Source of the DNA: Betaproteobacteria bacterium
GTDB taxonomy: Bacteria > Pseudomonadota > Gammaproteobacteria > Burkholderiales > SG8-39
NCBI GenBank assembly: GCA_016234705.1
Contig: JACRAS010000219.1
Location: 1-51,829 of the forward strand
Direction of reading: 5' to 3'
Length of the DNA: 51,829 nt
Below the pieces are notes generated by a model. That model ran no database searches. It saw only the letters and a list, made by a program, of their open reading frames with translations, and was not told where the DNA came from. Positions 46,818 through 51,829 of the stretch are shown here, in pieces. A program made the translations under genes and the position numbers. Each line of letters opens with the position of its first letter. Position 1 is the stretch's first letter.

Positions 46818-47102
46818 GTGAGACTGATTTCGAACAAGGTACTACGCGAGTTTGCGAGTCTGTACCCTGAGGCAGATGCGCCGTTGCGGGCGTTTCGCGT
46901 GCGCGTGGAAAAGGGTGTCTATCGCAATTTTGCCGAGTTGAGGGCATCGTTTCGCGGCGTCGACAAGGTCGGCGCGCGCTACGTGTTCAATGTGAGCGGC
47001 AACAAGTACCGCGTAGTCGCTGGAATTGGATTTTCGGCGCAGATGCTTTGGGTGAAGGCCGTGCTCACGCACGCGCAGTACGACGAAGGAGACTGGAAAT
47101 GA
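46818..47102 (+). CDS. higB: HigB-family toxin
   Basis: 94 residues with GTG 46818 as start (MRLISNKVLREFASLYPEAD), typical of the HigB2/RelE-like branch. It continues FRGVDKVGARYVFNVSGNKY, then RVVAGIGFSAQMLWVKAVL and THAQYDEGDWK, the catalytic-type His/Tyr end of the mRNA interferase. A TTG nine bases upstream would add QCV and is less likely. It overlaps higA by 4 nt. Confidence 0.9.
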   Translation: MRLISNKVLREFASLYPEADAPLRAFRVRVEKGVYRNFAELRASFRGVDKVGARYVFNVSGNKYRVVAGIGFSAQMLWVKAVLTHAQYDEGDWK

Positions 47103-47512
47103 CGCTTGCCGAAATTACCGCGCCCTGGCTTGCGCTGCACTCCGCGCTCGGCATTGCCGCGCCGATCCGGGACCAGGCGCACTATGAGCGCCTGGTCGAT
47201 TTTTCCCAGCAGTTGGCCGAGCGCTTGCCCGATGATGCGAGCGATCCGCTATGGGCCTTGGTCTCATTGATTGCCGGGCGCATTGGCGAATACGAGCACA
47301 GGATTCACCCTTGGCCGCAGATCGCTCCGCACGAGCTGCTCGCGCAGTTGATGATCGAGCATGGCTTGTCGCAAAAAGACCTACCAGAGATCGGGCCGCA
47401 GTCGCTCGTTTCCGCCGTGCTCTCGGGCAAGCGCAAGCTCAATCTACGCCAGGTTAAGGCCCTCGCAAAGCGCTTCAGCGTTCCGATGGAAACGTTCACC
47501 GAGGGTCACTGA
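47099..47512 (+). CDS. higA: HigA-family antitoxin
   Basis: 137 residues from ATG 47099 (MTLAEITAPW), with GAAGGAG ahead. A helical N-terminal part that packs on HigB is followed by a C-terminal XRE-type HTH: ELLAQLMIEHGLSQKDLPEI, SLVSAVLSGKRKLNLRQVKA. The stop TGA is directly followed, in the same frame, by a further HTH-like stretch without a start codon (next entry). Complete and paired with higB. Confidence 0.9.
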   Translation: MTLAEITAPWLALHSALGIAAPIRDQAHYERLVDFSQQLAERLPDDASDPLWALVSLIAGRIGEYEHRIHPWPQIAPHELLAQLMIEHGLSQKDLPEIGPQSLVSAVLSGKRKLNLRQVKALAKRFSVPMETFTEGH

Positions 47513-47635
47513 TTAATTATTGACCGCCTTGTAGGCACCACAGCGGTCGCTGAAATCTTCGATATCAAACCTCCATCGGTGTCTGAATGGAGATGCGAAG
47601 GTACCCGTGCCCACGAGGCCCGCAATTGGCCGTAA
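47513..47635 (+). pseudogene. HTH (Cro/YdaS-like) remnant in frame after higA
   Basis: Forty codons open directly after the higA stop, in the same frame, with no start codon: IDRLVGTTAVAEIFDIKPPS and VSEWRCEGTRAHEA. This reads like a Cro/YdaS-type helix-turn-helix (helix-turn-helix with KPPSVSEWR as the recognition helix), then TAA. It looks like the stump of a second regulator, probably joined to higA by a deletion. A readthrough product is conceivable but not supported. Confidence 0.6.
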
Positions 47636-47964
47636 TCCTGCGAGCCACTGCGCCCCTGACCATTGACGACGGCCCCTGCGGAGCCTCGCTTTCGGAGCAG
47701 CCAGCCGAGTGCACACGGTAAAGCGCACCGATTTCGCCAACACCGAGCGCGAAATTCCCGACAAGAGGCGCTTCCCCGCCGAAGATTCGGGGTCCCTGGG
47801 GGAGCTTTCTGCCTTTAACTATTTAGTTAAATCTGTGCACTAGTACCAATACTCGACTATAGTTTCGTCCAAGAAGGGAATAAGATTCGTTTTCATGGAT
47901 GAACCGCAATGCACTAAAAGGGTTGCACACGGCGCGGCTTAAGCATCAATGAAGTGGGTGAATC
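47636..47964. other. Leader region of the TpsA gene
   Basis: No gene. AT-rich at 47815-47900; a possible -10 (TATAGT, 47858-47863) has only a poor -35. No hairpin with a T-run is visible. The start codon is ATG 47965 with a weak ribosome binding site (GTGGG). Confidence 0.4.
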
Positions 47965-50900
47965 ATGGCCAATAAAGCGACGACCACTTTATCCGGCGTC
48001 TGGCGGCAACTCCTTGCCGCCAGACAGATTGCGCTAAAGATGCGTCTGATTGTCGCCGCAGTCTCCGCCTGTTTCGCCTCTGCGCCTGCCTGGTCCAACC
48101 CCACCGCCCCCCAGGTGGTCAACGGCAGCGCGAGCCTCACTCAGGCAGGCAATCTGCTGACAGTCAAGAACAGCAACGGCGCAATCATCAACTGGAACAC
48201 GTTCTCCATCGGCGCGAACGAGACCACGCGCTTCATCCAGACCTCCGCCAATAGCAGCGTCCTGAACCGCGTCATCACCAACGACCCCTCGGTGCTGCTC
48301 GGCACGCTGAGCTCGAACGGCCGCGTATGGCTGGTGAACCCGGGGGGCATCATGGTGGGCCAGGGCGCGCGCATCGACGTGGCCGGATTCATTGCAAGCA
48401 CCTTGAACGTGCGCAACGAAGACTTCCTCGCCGGGCGACTGAATTTCGGCGCCACGCCGAATGCGGGCAGCATCCAGAACTACGGCCAGATCACCACCCC
48501 TAGCGGCGGTAGCGTCTACCTGGTCGCACCCGCGGTGAAGAACCACGGCATCATCAACGCACCTAACGGCGAAGTCATTCTGGCCGCAGGGCAGACGGCG
48601 CAACTCATCGACACCGGCACCCCCGGAGTGATGGTGGATATCACCGGGGCCGAAGGCAATGTGACTAACCTCGGGAAGATCGTGGCCGAGGCTGGGCGCA
48701 TCGGCATGGCCGGCGTGCTGGTAAAGAACAGCGGCACGCTGAACGCATCGAGCGTGGTCAAGGAAGGGGGGAGGATATTCCTCAAGGCGAGCAAGGATGC
48801 CTACGTCGATGGAGCGGGGCGGATTGTCACGACCGGCAGCAAGGGCGGCAGCATCGAGGTACTCGGCAATCGTGTCGCCGTGATGGATCAGGCGCAACTT
48901 GATGCTTCGGGCAATACAGGGGGCGGCACGGTGCTCGTCGGCGGCGACTACCAGGGCAAGAACCCCGACGTTCCGAATGCGCGCGCGACCTACATTGGCC
49001 GCGACGCAACGATCGATGCGAGCGCCACGGAGGCGGGCGATGGCGGGAAGGTAATAGTCTGGTCGGATGAAGCGACGCGCGTTCATGGTTCGATCAGTGC
49101 ACGCGGTGGGCCGCAAAGCGGCGACGGCGGATTTGTCGAGACTTCAAGCAAGGGCTACCTGAGCGTCACGCAAGGTCCGAACGTTTCGGCGCAATCGGGG
49201 CGGGGTGGCACCTGGCTGCTCGACCCGCTGAACATCACGGTCACCGGTGCAAACTTAAACATCACTGACACGGATGGCGGCGCCAATGCCAATTTCCAGC
49301 CTAGCGCAAGCCCGTCGACCATCTCCGCGGCCACGATCGTTGGCGTCCTGGACGGCGGCAATAACGTAATTCTCGACACCAACGTCGCTGGTGGCGAGGT
49401 CGGCAACATCATCATCAGCAGCGCAATCGCGAAATCTGCCGGTGGGAACGCGACACTCACGCTCAATGCGAACAACGACATCAATGTCAACGCCAGTATC
49501 ACGTCATCCGCTGGTCAACTGAATCTCGTCCTGAATCCCGATTCAGACAGCAATGCAAGCGGTGCGATCAACCTCGGCACGATGACCTTGGATGCGAATG
49601 GCGGCACGATCGGCGCGGCAGGCAAGACCGCCAACATCGCGGGCAGCACCGCCACGATCAATTCGGCGTTTAACGTCGGCAATCTGAACCTCAGCGGCAA
49701 CGGCACGCTGACCGGCGCGGATAACGTGACGGTGAGCGGCAACTTCAGCTGGCTCAGGGGCACGGTGTCAGGCACGGGCACGCTCACGGTCGCGGGCACG
49801 GCGACACTCGATGACGCTTCCGGCGGGCAGACGCTCGATGGCAAGAGCCTTGTCGTGGCCAATGGCGCCACCGCCACCCTCAACGACGTGGCGCTCCAGG
49901 CCTGGGCCTTGACCCTGCAAAACGGCGGCAGCCTGGTCAACAACGGCACGCTGGTCATCAACAAGAGCTACATCACCGCCGGTACCGGTGCCGGCGGCAT
50001 CGCCAGCACCGGGACCATCACCGCGAACCCTGGGGCCGGCTTTGCCGCCACGATCGATGGCGTCAACCTCACGCAGACGGGCGGGGCGGTGAACGTTAAC
50101 ACGGGCACGTTCCAACTTCTCGGCTCGCAGAACTCCACGATAAGCGGGTCCGCGGCGGTCACGGTCGCCTCGGGGGCGGTATTGTCTGCGAATGCCGGAT
50201 CGAACATCCCGGGCACTGCGCAATTCAACCTCGGCAGCGCAGCCTCGATGACCGGTCCGGGCGAATTCAAGGTGCTCGGCAATTTCAACAAGGTGACGCT
50301 GGACGGCGCCTATACGGTTGCGGGCAAGACGACCATCAATACCGGCGGCTCGGCATTCGTCAAGTTCAATCAGCCAACCACCCTTGGCGATGTCGACCTG
50401 ATTGCGGGCGAATTGAGCGGCAGCGCGAATGTCACGGCGACGGGTGCGTTCAACTGGAGCGGCGGCACGCTCACGAAGACCTCCGGGACGCCGGTGTTTA
50501 CAACCAGCGGCACGTCGACCTTGACCAGTGGCAGCCATTTTCTCGACGGCCGCACCTGGGAGAATGCCGGCACGGTGAATTTCACTACCGGCGACATACG
50601 CGCCAACAATGGCGCCATTCTGCGCAATCTCTCGACAGGCAGTTTCAATCTCGGAACCAACTACTTCGATGGCGCGCTGTCGAGCATCACGGCCACGTCC
50701 GGGACGTCGAGCTTCGACAATCTGGGGACGCTCAACCAGACCTACAGCGCCGGCAGCGGACTCAACGTCATTGCGAGCACGGTGCAGTTCCAAAATCAAG
50801 CCGGCGGGAATATCGACGTCCAGGGCGGGACCCTACGCATTGAAAACCTGGGGTCGAACACGAACAACGGGACCATCAACGTCAACTCGAGCAGGACGTT

Positions 50901-51829
50901 TGCCACCAACGGAAATCCGCTGACCAACAGCGCCAGCGGTGTCATCGGCGGCACCGGAACGATCAATCTCGGTGCCGCCACGCTCACCAACAACGGCGTG
51001 ATCAGGCCGGGAGGCGTGAACGCAGTCGGCACCCTCAACATCACCGGCGCGCTCACCAACGGCGCGACCGGCATTCTGGAATTCGAGCTCCAGGGCAACA
51101 GTCCGGGCCAGTACGACGTAATCGCCGCGACCGGCAACGTATCCCTCGGCGGCACCATCAAGGCGAACGATCTCGCCGGATATCAAACTGCCACCGGCCA
51201 CACCTACTCGATCATCACCTCCTCCGGCGGATCGATCACAGGCACGCCCGCGTTCGTGTCCGATACCGGGGGTGCCTACTCCGGCACAGGCAGCCCGACC
51301 TATGTTATGACCGCCACCGCCAACGGCGCGGCGCAGTTCGTCTGGAGCGGAGTCACCGACAATTTCTGGGACACCGCATCCAACTGGACCTCGAACCATA
51401 TTCCGACGAGCACCGAACTCGCCGTGATCGACGGAGCCGGCGTCAAGACCGTCCAGGTGCGAAGCACCGGTGGCACGCAGTCGCCGCGCGGTGTGCTGTT
51501 CGGGTCGCTGGGCGGGAGCGATAACCTGACGATCGCGAGCGGCACCCTGGATATCGGCCTCAGCGGGATGAGCGTGCCGGCGACTTCTACGATGACCCTT
51601 TCCGGCGGCACGCTGTCGGGCTCCGGCACGGTCACGTTAAACGGCACAGGCAACACCTGGACGGGAGGCACGATGACCGGCGGCGGCACGACGCAGGTGG
51701 CCTCCGGTGGGGTGCTGACCTTAAGCGGGAGCACGAAGGGCTTTGCGACCCGCACGCTCGATATTCAGCCGGGGGGCACGCTCAACTGGAGCGTGGGCAA
51801 CGTCGATATCACGGGCAACGGCACGGTGA
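47965..51829 (+). CDS. Filamentous haemagglutinin-like TpsA exoprotein (3' truncated by window)
   Basis: Open from ATG 47965 to the window end, more than 1288 residues visible. An extended signal peptide of about 44 residues is followed by the TPS secretion domain: NSNGAIINWNTFSIGANETT (residues 69-88) and LVNPGGIMVGQGARIDVAGF, then RIFLKASKDAYVDGAG. The FHA-type marker GGTWLLDPLNIT comes near residue 414. The remainder is a Gly/Thr/Asn-rich beta-helix with many GNGTLTGADNVTVSGNFSWL-type repeats. Exported through the TpsB at 45124 and probably an adhesin or large surface protein. The C-terminus is unseen, so any toxin domain cannot be judged. Confidence 0.92.
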   Translation, partial: MANKATTTLSGVWRQLLAARQIALKMRLIVAAVSACFASAPAWSNPTAPQVVNGSASLTQAGNLLTVKNSNGAIINWNTFSIGANETTRFIQTSANSSVLNRVITNDPSVLLGTLSSNGRVWLVNPGGIMVGQGARIDVAGFIASTLNVRNEDFLAGRLNFGATPNAGSIQNYGQITTPSGGSVYLVAPAVKNHGIINAPNGEVILAAGQTAQLIDTGTPGVMVDITGAEGNVTNLGKIVAEAGRIGMAGVLVKNSGTLNASSVVKEGGRIFLKASKDAYVDGAGRIVTTGSKGGSIEVLGNRVAVMDQAQLDASGNTGGGTVLVGGDYQGKNPDVPNARATYIGRDATIDASATEAGDGGKVIVWSDEATRVHGSISARGGPQSGDGGFVETSSKGYLSVTQGPNVSAQSGRGGTWLLDPLNITVTGANLNITDTDGGANANFQPSASPSTISAATIVGVLDGGNNVILDTNVAGGEVGNIIISSAIAKSAGGNATLTLNANNDINVNASITSSAGQLNLVLNPDSDSNASGAINLGTMTLDANGGTIGAAGKTANIAGSTATINSAFNVGNLNLSGNGTLTGADNVTVSGNFSWLRGTVSGTGTLTVAGTATLDDASGGQTLDGKSLVVANGATATLNDVALQAWALTLQNGGSLVNNGTLVINKSYITAGTGAGGIASTGTITANPGAGFAATIDGVNLTQTGGAVNVNTGTFQLLGSQNSTISGSAAVTVASGAVLSANAGSNIPGTAQFNLGSAASMTGPGEFKVLGNFNKVTLDGAYTVAGKTTINTGGSAFVKFNQPTTLGDVDLIAGELSGSANVTATGAFNWSGGTLTKTSGTPVFTTSGTSTLTSGSHFLDGRTWENAGTVNFTTGDIRANNGAILRNLSTGSFNLGTNYFDGALSSITATSGTSSFDNLGTLNQTYSAGSGLNVIASTVQFQNQAGGNIDVQGGTLRIENLGSNTNNGTINVNSSRTFATNGNPLTNSASGVIGGTGTINLGAATLTNNGVIRPGGVNAVGTLNITGALTNGATGILEFELQGNSPGQYDVIAATGNVSLGGTIKANDLAGYQTATGHTYSIITSSGGSITGTPAFVSDTGGAYSGTGSPTYVMTATANGAAQFVWSGVTDNFWDTASNWTSNHIPTSTELAVIDGAGVKTVQVRSTGGTQSPRGVLFGSLGGSDNLTIASGTLDIGLSGMSVPATSTMTLSGGTLSGSGTVTLNGTGNTWTGGTMTGGGTTQVASGGVLTLSGSTKGFATRTLDIQPGGTLNWSVGNVDITGNGTV

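Noticed and set aside
47870..47964. Riboswitch in the TpsA leader
   Set aside because: I could not match the leader to c-di-GMP or other known riboswitch cores, and no expression platform is visible.

Overview
This is a high-GC, gene-dense chromosomal window that looks betaproteobacterial. The reasons are the MSHA-type pilus locus, the dapA-bamC-metallohydrolase run, and protein sequences that read like Burkholderiales/Nitrosomonadales families. The taxonomic call is inference; there is no rRNA or other marker gene here.

Layout. (1) 1-10858: most of an MSHA (type IVa-like) pilus locus, all on the + strand. The pilin and minor-pilin genes come first (a truncated major pilin, mshC, mshD, mshO and an unusually large mshP-like gene). 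After a 230-bp gap with a candidate promoter comes the assembly operon mshI, a pilN-like gene, mshJ, K, L, M and N, mostly joined by 4-nt overlaps. mshE and mshG are not here and may lie to the left. (2) 11029-11942: a SemiSWEET transporter and maiA. (3) 11943-17896: a mosaic accessory island between maiA and a tRNA-Arg(CCU) gene. It holds degenerate tyrosine-recombinase 3' ends in inverted orientation, hicAB and higBA toxin-antitoxin pairs, small unknown genes, a protease fragment joined to recombinase sequence, a frameshifted SGNH hydrolase, and many hairpins. (4) 18107-31631: a response-regulator/metallo-beta-lactamase fusion, an Mla/MCE-type lipid transport operon, a VOC protein, DUF924, a methyltransferase, dapA-bamC, a second metallohydrolase, a small lipoprotein, bcp, a SlyD-like isomerase and an FMN-binding glutamate-synthase-like protein. 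(5) 31714-37579: housekeeping enzymes (PaaI-like thioesterase, NAD(P)HX epimerase/dehydratase, LhgO-like oxidase) interleaved with three more toxin-antitoxin modules and a repeat pair. (6) 37730-44808: a full-length 5-oxoprolinase-like HyuA-HyuB protein, then a 1105-residue protein with a long charged helix built on 120-bp tandem repeats, one membrane span and an AsmA-like C-terminus. (7) 45124-51829: a two-partner secretion system, with TpsB separated from TpsA by a higBA module and a dead HTH fragment. TpsA runs off the right edge.

Together the genes point to a surface-active bacterium with a pilus, a secreted filamentous exoprotein and envelope lipid trafficking. Six toxin-antitoxin modules sit in about 35 kb, several beside repeats or broken genes. 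The most unusual items are the recombinase-tail/toxin-antitoxin mosaic at 12.0-15.2 kb, the predicted beta-propeller minor pilin, and a cluster of perfect hairpins upstream of bcp that share a loop motif.
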